A stretch of 64,000 nucleotides of DNA, taken from NCBI GenBank assembly GCA_914767715.1, contig OU612068.1:33788001-33852000 (forward strand). The letters are read 5' to 3'. The notes beneath the pieces were generated by a model that worked only from the letters and a program-made list of their open reading frames with translations, had not been told where the DNA came from and ran no database searches. The translations under genes and the position numbers were made by a program. Position 1 is the stretch's first letter. Each line of letters opens with the position of its first letter. This document shows, in pieces, positions 26,153-39,000 of the stretch. This DNA comes from Membranipora membranacea. Taxonomy: Eukaryota > Bryozoa > Gymnolaemata > Cheilostomatida > Membraniporidae.

Positions 26153-28430
26153 CTAGATGTTATCAAGTAGAGGCTGCATATTCCTTGCCAATGTATTCAA
26201 GGTCCAGTTCATCAAGTTGTGCTGTAATAAAAAATAAAAGCAATTCATGAAATTATTACCTCATGTAAATTGAGTAGACAACTACTAGGCAGAATCTGCG
26301 AGGGAGGTACCCACCCTAGCTGGTTACACCAGAGAGGGTGGGACAAAACACCCTGGTGGAATCAAAGAAATAAATAGAATCCTTGGTGAGACATACATGA
26401 CCATCTAAGATGGTCCTCAATAATCAGAGACTCACAAATTTACTTTGCATACATACACACATAATATAAAGTAAGGGATTCAAGACCATTCAGAACTTTT
26501 ATGAGCCTAAGCTTAGAACATACAAGCATAGAGATATGTCAGATCAGAATCATACTCTTATGGAATACATCAATTTATTATAGTGGTGCCTAATGCTCTA
26601 ATTTGTGGTCATTGGTCAAAGGTTGTCTACGCAAATTCCTAGATTTCTAACAGACTACATAATTCCTATCTCACCTGAGGTAGGTATACACAGACACTGT
26701 TTATTCTGAAGATCATCGATTGACCTCTGCTCGAGTCAAGGTCATGGCGTGATAGGAAAAGGAAGGCTGTTTCCTCAGGATTGGTTAGAGCGTAAACATT
26801 CTGACGAGGAGATGCTCTATAATGCTGTATCTGAGCATTAATATCCTGGTGATGTAGAGTGAAATCAGCCTAAAAAAGGTATCGGACATTGCAGTAAACA
26901 CAGGTCATGGAGATTGTTAATGGACAATACTTCCACACTGAACAATGGAAAACTGTAAAAGTTATCTACTCATGACTCAGGGAAAGACAACCTGTGTTGT
27001 ACATGAAAAGCCTTAAAGTTGCCAGCTGATAAAGGTTATAAGTTGAATATTTTCATTGTTCTACCCTCAATATAGTATTTTTTGTTGAAAAAATGAAGAA
27101 GTAGACTATATGTATGATCTGACTATTTGCAAAACTGAAACCAAAGTATGTATTTACATTGAGATGTTTGAACGGTGAGTTCTGCTCATGTTTCCATCGA
27201 GAAAATAAGCGATATTGTATGGAGAGGATGTCGTTACGCGGCCATATCATAAAATCGATATTTTCAGACCCTCCAATCACATCACGCCTCTTGTTCTGCC
27301 ATTTTCGGGCGTGAAGCTGAACTACATCCTGAGATATCAGGTCAAAGGTGCTCTGCTCCGAGTATGCACTTTGTTTGACACCCTGTAAGTATTACACCAC
27401 ACATTTACTAAAAATCTTCATATCTATTCAATTTGGCATAGCGTTTTCAATTATCTATAAATGTCATGAAGAATCTGAATATCAACACATCATGTGACTA
27501 GGAAGAGCTCCTGAGTTACGAAGTTTAAAAATTTAATCTAGAAAATTTAAGTTTTAACAACGCACATGGCAAAGGTGCTCTTTCTCAGATTTTTTTACCA
27601 TATAGCATAAATGTTTTGTGGATATTTAGGTTGGACTTAGACAAGGCAATAATCTAAGAGTTTACAGGTTACAGACTCAAACATTGCAATACCAATAGTA
27701 GGTTCCTGGGTTAGAATGTGCCAGAATTATTGATGTCACATTAAATAATACTTTGACATGGGATTGAAGCCTAAAATCTACTGATTAGCTGTCGTCGGTT
27801 TGAGTGGGGGCGACTTCAGATGCAGGCTAATTGGATCAACCTTTACATTGAAAGTATATCACATAATGATAAACAACACTATTGTCATGTGCACCCATAG
27901 CCTATGTCATGCTTGCATGGATGTGATTACGAACCTCCATAATCTTTTGTTCATAGTCGTTGGTCATCACAGGAAATACCCGCTCCACCTCAAAGACAGC
28001 ATTCTTCTTGGTCTACATTATAAAAGAAATTTCAAGAATACATGACCATGGTTGTAGGCATAGCCACCTTCTGCTGGTGTAAATCAGGCTCAGGTTTTTC
28101 AGTCAATTCCTTTGTAAATAGATCATATATGGTAGTTCTGTACTCTGAGCAACAGCTGAAAACCAGGCTGACCTCAGCATTTAGCATCCTTATAAGTCAA
28201 TACATGAATCACTTACAGTCGTGAAAATAATTTTAGCAAACTGTAATATACAATCTTGGAGTGCTAAGTAGGCCCTAGTAATAAAGTACACTACTGACCT
28301 CATTTTTGAAGTTGATGATGACAAACATCTTGAATTCGAATTGATCGGAAAGCGACTCTCTGGTATTAAGCAGCTTTGATTTCAGTCTAGACACTGCAAT
28401 GCTTTTACGCGAATCTTCATGGTTGGCCAT
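26153..28430 (-). CDS. C6orf62: C6orf62 ortholog, five exons
   Basis: Coding exons in transcript order: 28430-28299, 28012-27935, 27382-27158, 26869-26675 and 26221-26153. Every junction is phase 0 and the product is 232 aa; the human protein is 229 aa as I recall it. Matching segments include SLSDQFEFKMF, AVFEVERVFPVMTNDYE, DVVQLHARKWQNKRRDVIG, FMIWPRNDI, LLFSRWK-like LFSRWKHE, and SVCVYLPQ near the end. The exon 2 donor (GAG^GTTCGT) is weak, but it preserves the frame and the family sequence. The family is conserved across animals; its function is poorly known, so none is assigned. There is no signal peptide or membrane segment, so it is probably soluble. A minus-strand AATAAA (TTTATT at 25934-25939) lies about 215 bases past the stop. 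Confidence 0.88.
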
Positions 28431-30400
28431 GATGTGGATATATATGGGTTAAATCACAACAGACCAATGATGCGAGGAAAAATAATGTGAACAATTGTTA
28501 TCGACGATACTACGAGTATATATTGGTTATCGTTCAGAAACTGAACGCGTGTAGGGATATTATGAGGGATATCGTGAAGAAGTTTTATTGATAGCTACAT
28601 GATGTCACTGGGGCCTTCTGTGATCAGAGAAGTTGTTATCACATTTCGATCCTTGTAGATTTTCTTTCGATTTTAGTGTGCGGTGCGTTTTTATAGTTCA
28701 TATATGAAACACTACGATTTGTTTTAGTTTAAGACATTGCGAACTAGCAGGCAATGACCTAAGGCAAGTCTGCTTCTAATGTATGTCCTAGATCTGGCAG
28801 TAGCAACTCGCTATACGTGGTATTCACCGTGTAGTCTTTGGAGCCAACACAGGCGGTAACTTGGTGGTTACTAACTTCTTGTCTAGCGTGCTACTATCAG
28901 TTGGTGGTTGTGGTGAGTAGGAGTTGAGCCTTAATCAACAGATGATATCTTTATAGTACAGTGACGGTACCAGTGAGTAGAACAAACGGTATCTGTGTTG
29001 AGTTGCAAATAACTAGGAGAGTGTGATTTTCATTTCCAGAGAGTGTAGTACAGTAGAATTGAAGTAGTAGTAGTGTTGATAGATACAGTCAGGTGACACT
29101 GACAGGTCAGATATCTAGAAAGAGTTTGTCTTAGCTCTTGTTCACAGAAATTACACCAGTCCTCTCACCAGATTTAGTAGTCTGCATAGTAATATTCTTC
29201 AGGAGCAAGACCTCCCCCATGACCACATGGAAAACATTTGTTGCCTTAAATATGGACTTGTTACAGATTTATTGTCAGTCCTAGTCTGTCTATCACTAGC
29301 TACTATTATTATCAGAAAAACTTGGTCATCTGATCTTTAGTAAGGTTCTAGGTAAATATAAAAAAATATGACCAATGGCAACACTGTATGCGTTCACAAA
29401 CCAATGAAACACAGTATAACAAATATAATTTTACTTGGCTCTGCATACCGGAAATGAGCTATTTATAACCTAAAATCATAAATGTTGTGAAATGGAAGGA
29501 GTTATCCACTCCCTAAACAAAAGAGCACACCTCAAAAAGCCACTTAATTACACTAATTGGACGACTATAATGACAAACTCCTGCTGTGGCACGGCAGTTT
29601 TCAAGCAGTTTCTCTCTTGATCTCATACTCTCCACTCCATCATGCTTCAACTTCGATGGAGGAGTAAATCTTAATTATCGTCAGTTATAGTATACCAGCT
29701 GAAATCAAACAGATATCCACGATCACTTCGTAGCAACTGTGTCACATACACTGTATGTGACACGCCTAGGTGCATGACTCTACATGAGGTTAGGCATTGT
29801 ATATTGCACTGTCATGGTTGCCATGGTCTTAATCTGATTAATTGTTATACTCTTCCGCATATACTTCCATTTTTTGCACATTTAATTACCATCTAAATGC
29901 GGAGGTTGGCCATCAAAATAATGACGTTTCATCCCACCTGTTTTCTATTTTTACGACCTATTTATACAGCTCAGTATAAAGAACAGTGGTTTTTGCTCTG
30001 AAGATTCAGTTACAACTTGGCGTTGCAATTTATCAGTTGCCTGGGGCATTTGCCCCAGGGTGTAGTTCAGTAATAAAATCATCAAACTGCCGAAAAACTG
30101 CATTCAGTATTATAAAGTAATCTCATATGAACTCTGCCAGCAGTGAACTGTCGTGTGCAAATAATTAAACCCTCATTTAGATCAAGCCTAGGCAAATCAG
30201 CCTTTTTAAATATTTTTCATACATTTGTAACTCAATCGACCAAGCCTCATGAATCATTACTATTTAATCCTACCTTATGTTGTTAACTAGTATTTTTGTT
30301 TGCCACTCTCTGTTTCTTCTTTTCTTCTTTTCATTTTATTCAAGCAATTTATAGCCATTTATGATGCTATGCTTTCATTATCCTACTCACTATATAGTAT
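28431..30400. other. Non-coding stretch upstream of C6orf62
   Basis: No gene was recognised. It should contain the C6orf62 promoter and 5' UTR. Two small perfect or near-perfect hairpins are visible, GTGTCACATACA/TGTATGTGACAC at 29739-29763 and CCTGGGGCA/TGCCCCAGG at about 30040-30059. Confidence 0.5.
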
Positions 30401-30439
30401 GTAACACCCTACCGCTTATATCTTTTCATTCAAATCATT

Positions 30440-30545
30440 TTGTTATATCTATGTTACTGTGTGTGAGGTCAACAAGTTATTTTTAATTTGCTTTAATTAT
30501 AAACTTTTAGAAAACATGAATAAATAGATAAATAAATAAATTTTA
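30440..30545 (+). mobile_element. 3' end of a retroelement with A-rich (AAAT)n tail
   Basis: The segment GAGGTCAACAAGTT followed by AAACTTT.AGAAAAC and a tail of AAATAGATAAATAAATAAA recurs at 56218-56298 with similar spacing. A shared end plus an A-rich tail is the pattern of a LINE or SINE 3' terminus. No coding part was identified here. Confidence 0.5.
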
Positions 30546-30659
30546 TGGACTCTCGATGAGTGCGATAATGGAGATATTGATTTGCCATCAATGCCTGCTC
30601 AATCCCTTTTGGGTCAGTCACCTGTATAGCCACTTAAACGAATATGTTAGTAGTGCAAT

Positions 30660-31200
30660 CGCTCTAAAGTCTAGACCATCTGCTGGAGTGGCAGATACCA
30701 AGGTATCACAGATAGCAGATTAGTAGCTGACATCAGTCCATCATTGATATACAGCGGATCCGCACCGAGCAATCGCTATACGATATCGAGGTATCATATT
30801 ATAGCAGATTAGCAAATTAGCTAACAGGCAGTTGGCACAAAGCAATCTCTGTTTTGATGCCATGTATCACCTATAGTAGATTAACTTGCAGCAGATTGGC
30901 AACCAGCAATTGCTGTACCACCTCTGGGCCGCACGGTACCAAGGTACCATATCAGCAGATTAGCAGATTAGCTAACAGTCAGTCAGTGTCAAGCAATCTC
31001 TATAACCAATAAAAAGATGTCATTTATAGCATATTAGCTCATAGCAGGTCGGCACCGAGCAACCTCTATACCACCTCAGGAGTGGAAGATACTAAGTATC
31101 ACGAAGAGCGGAGAGCAGATTTGGATCATCAATCTCTATATATCACCTCTCAGTAGTGGATGATAATGCGTTATCATATTATAGCAGATCAATCCCACTG
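30660..31200. repeat. Degenerate tandem array containing AGCAGATTAG motifs
   Basis: Units of roughly 100-130 bases share recurring phrases: GCACCGAGCAA, ATAGCAGATTAG, CAATCTCTAT, ACCACCTC.GG.GTGG and ATACCAAGGTATCA. They are well diverged. The same phrase (TATCACCTCAGGAGTGGAAGATA) resumes at about 31983, so the inverted SINE structure at 31185-31912 appears to have landed inside the array. No coding content. Confidence 0.65.
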
Positions 31201-31310
31201 CGGTCTACTGACTACTGGGCTCATGACGCATGACGCCCCAGGTGTGCTCCGACCTGCCTGCAAACTGAGAGCAACTTGGCGCCGAATACGGCGGCCGCGC
31301 CCTTAAAGAC
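31185..31310 (+). mobile_element. SINE copy (GGTGTGCTCCGACCTGCC family)
   Basis: The core CCCAGGTGTGCTCCGACCTG followed by CAAACTG.GAGCA and ending near CCCTTAA is shared with 56303-56432. Both copies are preceded by AATCCCACTGC, like a degenerate pol III B box. The region merges into the foldback at 31301-31912. Confidence 0.6.
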
Positions 31311-31912
31311 TTTGTTTGAGGCTGCTCTTTTGTATCACATCTTATTCTCCATATTTTATTCTATCATGTGAGCGATTTTCAGCTTTAGAATCCAAATATT
31401 GAGGAAGTTATGGCCTCTCAAACTTCCAGGGATATTGCCTTCAATCGGCATTGGGAATAAGCGGATGTTTCCCCTGGGGTATGTCACAACCATAGACATG
31501 TGGCATAGACATTATGAGTTATTAGTTAATACACTAATGATCACACAGATAAGATGATGATCAAAATTCAGACCTAGGTGGGAATCGAACCCGGGTCCCA
31601 ATACCTAGAGGCAACGACGCTACCATCCCCGCCATGTGGACCAACTAGGTTAGCCAGTAGACTGCAAAGCCATTCGGACCTGGGTTCGAGACCGTTACAG
31701 ATTTGAACATTTTGATCATCATTATTAGTGACGTACCCTAGGGATTGCCGGCTGATTCTTACTGCCGATAAATTGCCGTCACCTTGGAAGTTTGAGAGGC
31801 CATAACTTCCTCAATATTTGGATTATAAAGCTGAAAATCGCTCACATGGTAGAATAAAATATGGAGAATAAGATGTGATACAAAAGAGCAGCCTCAAACA
31901 AAGTCTTTAAGG
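31301..31912. repeat. Inverted pair of tRNA-like SINEs (foldback with 130-bp arms)
   Basis: The outer arms 31301-31430 and 31782-31912 are near-identical reverse complements (both include AAGTCTTTAAGG, GCTCTTTTGTATCACATC and TGGCCTCTCAAACTTCC on one strand or the other). The inner parts also pair: GATGATGATCAAAAT near 31552 against ATTTTGATCATCATTATT near 31708. Each half holds a tRNA-like B box, GGTTCGATTCC on the minus strand (31581-31591) and GGTTCGAGACC on the plus strand (about 31683-31693). Together they fit two copies of one tRNA-derived SINE in opposite orientation. Confidence 0.72.
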
Positions 31913-32099
31913 CACTGATATTTCTCAGTCCTCGGACAGAGACAACACATGCAATTTTAACCCACAATCTCCTCAGTTTCTGTATCACCTCAGGAGTGGA
32001 AGATAAAATGGTATTGCTGTGCACATATTGTATGTGCACTATAACTGAATAAGGGAACAAGATTCAAAGCTGTGTGACCCATTGAAATAGCGCACAAGT

Positions 32100-35000
32100 G
32101 CCACCAGCATTTTTCTTTATTTGGTTTCTGCAACAATTTATTGTATTTAAAATCAAAGGACTAATATGGTGAAATAAAATAAGGCAGCGGCATGGTCAGA
32201 TAAGTCCAGGACTAGTATGGCGACCATCCAATTATCGGGAAAGCGAAGGCTATTGTCCCCAGGGCGAGCCCAGACACGCAGCCTACTCAACAAGATGCAA
32301 ACCACATCCCCACAGCGAGGACGCCAGCCTCCTACGCAAAGCAGAAGGAGCCTCCCCCTCCTCCCCAGTAGGTGTGAATTCCACAGGTTGACACCTGTGG
32401 TTAACAGTGATCTCTCCCCTCTACAGTTGTTGGCTCTCTTTGGGGCAAATTGTTCCTTTGACCTAGTGGCTGTAATGGCATGGGTTTGAATTTCTAACTC
32501 CCCATTAAGGCGAGTATAATTAAAATGTAACAAATAGCGGTATTTAAAAAGCATTTTAATGGGCATAATTTGATACTCAGAGAATAAAGAGGTCACATGA
32601 CCACGTGGGCGGATTTTGAGTATGACACGCAGAGCTGATTTTTTAAGTAAATAGATGTGATTAAGATGACAATTCGCGGCATGACCATAAAACTCAATAC
32701 CATAAAATAAATGTGGATAAAAGAATGTGTAATACAAATTGATCATCGTAGGAATATCGAGATATGGTCTTACACTACCGCATTAAAAATAAGATGTAGT
32801 TCAATTTCTGACAAACTTCTAAAATATGTGTTTTAAAAATAATGCTCTCATCAAGGTGAATGCTGAGAAATTTGGTGCTATTTTTTGTCTCTAAAACCTG
32901 ATTACCAAGTTTAGTTTGGTACTGTTCAGGATCTAAAATTTGCTTATTTTGGGATTAAAAAATTACCTGAAATGTTTTTGTATAGTTTAAAATCAATTTA
33001 TTACTCAAGCACCATTGTTCAATTTTATGAACATTTGATTTTAAAATTTCGGGATCATTGGAAATTGTGTCGTCGGCAAAGAGAATATATTTAAACAGTG
33101 GTGCAGATATTACCAAATCATTGATTAATATTAAAAATGAAATTGAACCTAATACAGATCCCTGAGGAACTCCTATATCGACCTTTTTCATTGTACTGGA
33201 ATAAATCGTTGATTTTGACCAATTGTTTTCTGTTTTCTTAATAAGATTTCAACAAGTCACATGCATCATTTGTAAAATTATAAAAAGGCAATTTTTTGAT
33301 TAAAATATCATGGTGATGGTATCAAAAGCCTTGCTGAAGTCTAAAAATATTCCTTGTGTAATTTTACTGTTATTAAAACTGTCGTACAGGTGTTCCATTA
33401 GTCTAGATATAGCAAAGGTTGTGTTCCGCTTTTCACGGAATCCAAACTGACTGTCAATTAAAATATTAGAATTTTCCAAATAAAAATGTAGATGGATAGC
33501 TAATACTTTTTCCGCAATTTTGGATATTGCAGTTAATATTGATATCGGCCGAGAGTTGTTACCATAGACTTAATATACTAGTATATTAAGTCTATGGTTG
33601 TTACAGTCAAATTTATCACCTTTTTTATGCAATGGTCGTACTCTGGCAATTTTCTGGGTATCTGGAAATTGTGATGTTCGAACAATAAGATTGATCATAT
33701 GGGTCAAGATTGGGCTGATAGCATCTTTATTTTCTTTAATGATTTTAATGGAAATCCCATCGTACCCAACTGCTTTTTTTGCAGAGGAATTATTTATGAC
33801 ACTCTCTGTAATGTCGTTTGTAATTTCTAAGAAGTCAAAATTGTTAATTTTGTCGTATTTTGATAGGTATGATAACGGGTCAGCTCCATGTTCAGGTAAT
33901 TTAGCTGCCAAGCCAGAATTTACACTCGTAAAAAAAATGTTAAAACATTGAGCAATTTCATTTCCAGATGTGTACCTTTGTCCATTTGTTTCAATACAGC
34001 TTGGTGTTGAAGACTTGTCTGCTTTTCTGTTTAAAAGCCGAGTTATAAAAGCCGATTTCTCATTTTGATTTGATTTTGAATTTTAAATTTTTTTTGTAGA
34101 ATTCTATTTTTACATCTTTGATGATATTACATGTCAGATTCTTTATCTTATAATATTTTTGAAGAAGTTTACTGTTAAAAGGCTCATCCTTTAATTTCCG
34201 TGCAAGTTTTTCTTGCTGTTGAATCAATTTGAAGATTTTGAACGTCATCCAAGGCTTTTTGAAAGTAAATGTTTTGCTTGGCGTTTTAATTTTAATTGTC
34301 GATGACTCAGTTACTAATTTCTGTAGAGTATTTATAAAAATTTGGATTACTGCTATTGAGTACTCCCTGCCATGATTGGGGGTCATTAACTTTGGATCAA
34401 GCTTAGTAATTAAAATTTGGTTTGCTTGGTTTGGCTGCCATGTGTTTGGAAAAGCAATGGAGCTAATAACTGGAAAATGATCAGCTATCAAGTCAGTTTT
34501 AACAGTACATGACAAAATTTCATTACTGGTGTTGTTGACCAGAATATGATCTAAAATGCTGTCTTTCGTGCGGCCGCACCGTGTTGGCAACTCAATAATA
34601 TTAAAGAAGCCATTCATGCTCATAATATTCATATAGTCTAGGGTAAAGTTATCAGTTTCATTTGAAGGATTTAAGTCAAAATTAAGATCACCAACAACTA
34701 TAGAGTTGATAGGGAGCGAAGGCAGCAGCGCCTCCCAGTCCACCAGGAAAGCTGCTGGCCCCACCGAAGGGGTGCGATAGACTGCCAGCACAGAGCAGAC
34801 TGGGCGGCCAGAACAAGTCATACGAACCACCATAGCCTACGATCCAGACAACCTAACATCCGCCACACTAGCCTCAAACTCCTCTGATACATACATAGCA
34901 ATTCCACCGCCAGCGCCTTGAAACCGAGATCTACAAAACATTTTATAGCCATATAGTGAATACTTCTCTAAAAATTCATTTTGTGAAAACCAAGTCTCTG

Positions 35001-36090
35001 AAATGACAATACATGATAAATGAACATTGAGTTGAATTAGCAGTACTTCAAACAAAGGCATTTTGTTGATTAGACTACGCGCATTGATGTGTAAAGTTGT
35101 AATGGATCTGGTGCTAAAATTTTTGATAACGGTATTCACAGATCCTGGGCTAAGATTTTGAACATTATTAAAAAACTCAATGATTTGGAATTCGGTCGGC
35201 TTAGCCATCCTGTTTTGGTGTTGTTACAGGATTGAGTTCATTGAGCATGCTCTCCGATGTTATTTTAACTGCATCGGCATCTTGACTTTGTCTCATGTAG
35301 ACTTGCCCATGATAAGTCCATGCGTATTTCCAGTTGAGAGGCTTTTTCTGTTTACGGGCTTTATAGACAAGTTTTTGTTGGGATGTGGAGAGCATTTCAT
35401 TAATAAAAATGTTCAGTTCTTCTCTGAAACCGAGGGTTTTTGTGGTTACTGGTTTCTTTTTGAAATTTTTTCTGGCATTGTAGAGCTTTTTCCGAGATGT
35501 TGTGTTGTTGAACTTTTACTAGGATCACTGGATGATCTGGTGAAGACTCATTTTTGATCCGGAATGCAGCATCTATTTCACTTGGTGATATGATAGTATC
35601 CAGGTGACTTGCTAGTGATAGAACATTTTTTGATGTGCTTTCATTGCAGCTCTCCAGGATATTAGCTATTAACAGCGCTCGTTGATTTTTATCGTTCTCA
35701 ATTTTATCAACAGTATGGATGACGGCCTGAGCTTTTTTTTTTATTTGTCTTCACTATTAGCTTGAAGTTGTGGTATTTGCTTGTTGAGTTCTTCAAACTT
35801 TGCTTTTAAATCAGTTACATCTTGGTGTGCATATTCCAGTGAAGTGACGGAACCTCTACGATCAGACTCGATGGTATCCAGACGAGTGTTGATCTTGCTC
35901 ACTGCTGTCATTAAGGTGTTGCACTGGTTGTCAGCTGACCTCTTGTTCTCGTTCATTTTGTCTAGGATTTGTTGCAGCTGGCCATTATGTGTCTCACTGG
36001 CTTCTGCACTCACAGATTTTGCCTTAACTTTACCACGAGTGGCATACTCCGATGTGTTGGAGTTCATCATAAGTCAGCACACTAGGTATT
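32100..36090 (-). mobile_element. Decayed full-length-like LINE (CR1/L2/jockey-like), two ORFs
   Basis: On the minus strand the element runs from an ORF1 (about 36070-35201) to an ORF2 with endonuclease and reverse transcriptase. ORF1 starts with a coiled coil (HNGQLQQILDKMNENK) and is broken by frame changes at an A10 run (35733-35742) and near 35487. ORF2 shows an EEP endonuclease (SETWFSQNE near 35000, VVGDLNFDL near 34690, LDHILVNN near 34550). The RT follows, with KKAVGYDGISIKII (about 33770), VPQGSVLG (about 33165) and LFADDT (about 33085), then a thumb/C-terminal tail (about 32740-32370). A TAG at 34837-34839, other stops and the palindrome at 33563-33596 interrupt it, so it is inactive. 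Confidence 0.85.
33563..33596. mobile_element. 34-bp perfectly palindromic insertion with 8-bp target duplication
   Basis: The 34 bases (begins CATAGACTTAATATACT, followed by its exact reverse complement) are flanked on both sides by GTTGTTAC (33555-33562 and 33597-33604). Insertion plus duplication add 42 bases to the LINE RT frame and bring an in-frame TAA. An 8-bp duplication is typical of hAT-type transposition, so this may be a minimal hAT-mobilised MITE. Confidence 0.75.
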
Positions 36091-39000
36091 AATGTACACT
36101 TGCCCTCAGAGGGATAGTATCGCTACCAGTTCTCTGCCCCTAGATGCTGTGCTGAGCCTCTTCAACTATAAATCTCCAAAATTATCGCCAACAGTTAGGT
36201 GATTTTCTGAACAGTACAATGTGTAACAAGAATAACTGTTATAGTATTATAGCAGTAACTGAGAGAGCATGAATAGACACATCCACTCTTGTCGAAAGCC
36301 AATCGTTACAAATATAAATACTATACGTTTATACTGCTATGCGGCATGCCCATAACATAACATAACTCTTGTCTTAGTGAGCTCTACACCTATATTAGTC
36401 TAAAAGAGGAGCTAATGCATGGGTTATGTGCTGGATAGAAGATAATATGAAGACAATATTTTATAAGTGCACAAAATCATCGAACAAATTAAACATTGAG
36501 TTGTCTCGCTCTAATCATTAAGAAGACAACTCCCTTTTATTTTGTGATCGAGTTGACCCGACATTGAGTATTAGGTCGTTGTACACGCTGAATCATTCTC
36601 ATTGGCATGACTAGTAGATTCAATTGATGATGACTTCCATGAAGCAGGTCACTGGCCGATAGTGGCAGTAGTGAGGTTGCTCAAAACATTCTGCTATATG
36701 TGAGGTAGGTCTGCACTTTATACAAAGTGGCAAATGAAAAAGATCGCAGCAGATCAGTACACGTTCAATAAACATCAATGGGAAAGAATTTTCATAGTTG
36801 TAGTCAGTTTTGTTGAATTCAGTCCATCAAATCCATCAAAAAGTATTTTTCAAATGCCAACTTTCATTACAATACATTATTGATATAGGGCCTATGTAGT
36901 TAACCTTGTATAATCTATCAAAAAAGGTGTAAGGCAGAATGACATAAGCAGTCACTAGGACATACATAATAAATTTGTTTTATAACATATGAAATTCCAC
37001 ACTCAGTGAAGCATTCACAATTGAGATGTGGTCACCATCAAAACCATATTGTCTGGTTTTTTGATAGTGTATTGAGATTTTACAGACCAGATTAGGAGAG
37101 GTGAGGCATAAATTCAGCAAATCAGCTATAAAATCTGAAATATGGGCTTGATCTCAATTTATACGTCCAAAAAAGAGTGCAATAATAGTTTCACTGAATA
37201 AAATTTCTTCTCATGGCTGATTCATACCCCAGGTATACTTGAAATACAACTGAGCAGTCTTCTGTTTAATTTGCATTAACATGTATTGATCTCTGCAGCC
37301 TTATTTATCAGCCCATTGCGCTTCCAAATAATAGACTATAAATGCCACGCTTAGGTTCAATTTCCTGAAAGCTATTCCACGCGGCATAAGAAAATTATAT
37401 TTAATCTATAACATATTTGATAACTGACTGTCATTATGACTATTCCACTTTTAAAGCTGGCTATTACTTTTGGACTTATAAATAAGCCTGACCATTGCTC
37501 AGCCGTTCCATCTTGTTATTTCTTGATGGGTCAGCAACCTTTCTATAGCAGACTGTTATTAAAAATTTAATTCTTTTGTATTTTTTTTCTAATTTTGAAA
37601 GATGGGCATGCTTACTTTTGCAAATGAAACCAGCATTGCGACTGAATACGATAGAATTCAGTAATGGTGAATTGAAAAGTAACCCAAACGCATACTCTCA
37701 CATGACCAATGTGTTGTGGATTCTTTCCACATTTTCTCAAGAAGAGAATACGGTGGTGTATGTTCAGAGTAAGCCCAATTATGATAGTCCTCCGCAGCAT
37801 ATACTCAGAAGTTTCTGTTTTTGACATGCGTCATCAACAATCATCGTTCAATTCTCAATGAACATCAGAGTGTATATAAGTCTAAACAGCGCAGTCTAGC
37901 TATAATGGTGCCTGTTTATGAGTTTTTATAATAAGTATATTGATAATGGCTTAAGTGGTTGACATGATGGATTTCTAAACAAAATTGAGGAAATGACGCT
38001 TCAGATTGACAAACATACAGTGAATCTCTGGAACGAGACTAACTGCATTCGCATCTGTAGATGGGCGTATTGATTGAAGACTGGAAACTTGCTTTGCAAA
38101 TCAGTAAAAAATACTGGCATGAGACAAAAAAGCTCCAGAAGTATTATACCAGTGTCAGCATTCTCCCTGGTGTCAGTGAAAAGTCTTCTTATTAAAATGT
38201 AAACTCTGCTGACAAAAGATATTTGCTGGTAATGATCTCTGTACTGCTCCAAATCACTTTTTGTCAGATTCTTCATTCTGTGGAGCGATAAACAATGGCT
38301 TACATTAGATTATTTTAACAATGTCAGGCTGACAACGCTGCAGAAGTCCAGATGTATGCAATGAGTTAAAATTAATTTGCTTCCAGATTGCCCTAATCAT
38401 TGTATTTGACATGCTACTGAACTCAGTCGAGTCCAATAATAATGGTATTATAAAATCCCAAGCAGTTTGGGCCATCTTCAGAGGGAGGAGAAGGTCCATC
38501 AAAATAAATGGGGGTCAACTATAGCAGAGTCCATTTCCATTTTTGTTTCCCATTTATAAAGGCAGGATATGAGTTGCTAATAAGTCTATATAGCTTTCAG
38601 TTGATTTTATGACCGTTATACAAATAATAAGATTGAGCCGTTCAATTTTTATTGGAGCTTGCAATACCTAAACCCAATAATAAATCATTTTGTGATCATT
38701 AATGAGAAAATAAAATAGAGCAGTGATTGCAGTGATTGGAGCGAGGAGCTTTATTGATCACAGCCAAGTTGACAAGTTCCGTTGATTTGTTTCTGTCGTA
38801 GCATATTTCTGCCACTTGTTCAATACGCCTGCTGACACTGGGGTTTATTCTCACCTCTGCGTGCAAGGAGAGCACATCGTGACAACACGTCTGCGCTGCT
38901 GCTGTACCTCGAAGGTTATACCTACTATCCAGCTAATCCAGCGAACGATCAGGGTGTGAGGACAGGTGACACACTACTATAACTCATAGCACCTTCTCTG

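Noticed and set aside
31575-31705. Two genuine tRNA genes
   Set aside because: B boxes are present, but I could not fold full cloverleaves. The two copies lie within a repeated inverted structure, so tRNA-derived SINEs fit better.
34837-34839. LINE endonuclease as two separate host genes split at the TAG
   Set aside because: The frame is the same on both sides of the stop and both parts belong to one endonuclease domain; it is a nonsense mutation in a dead element.
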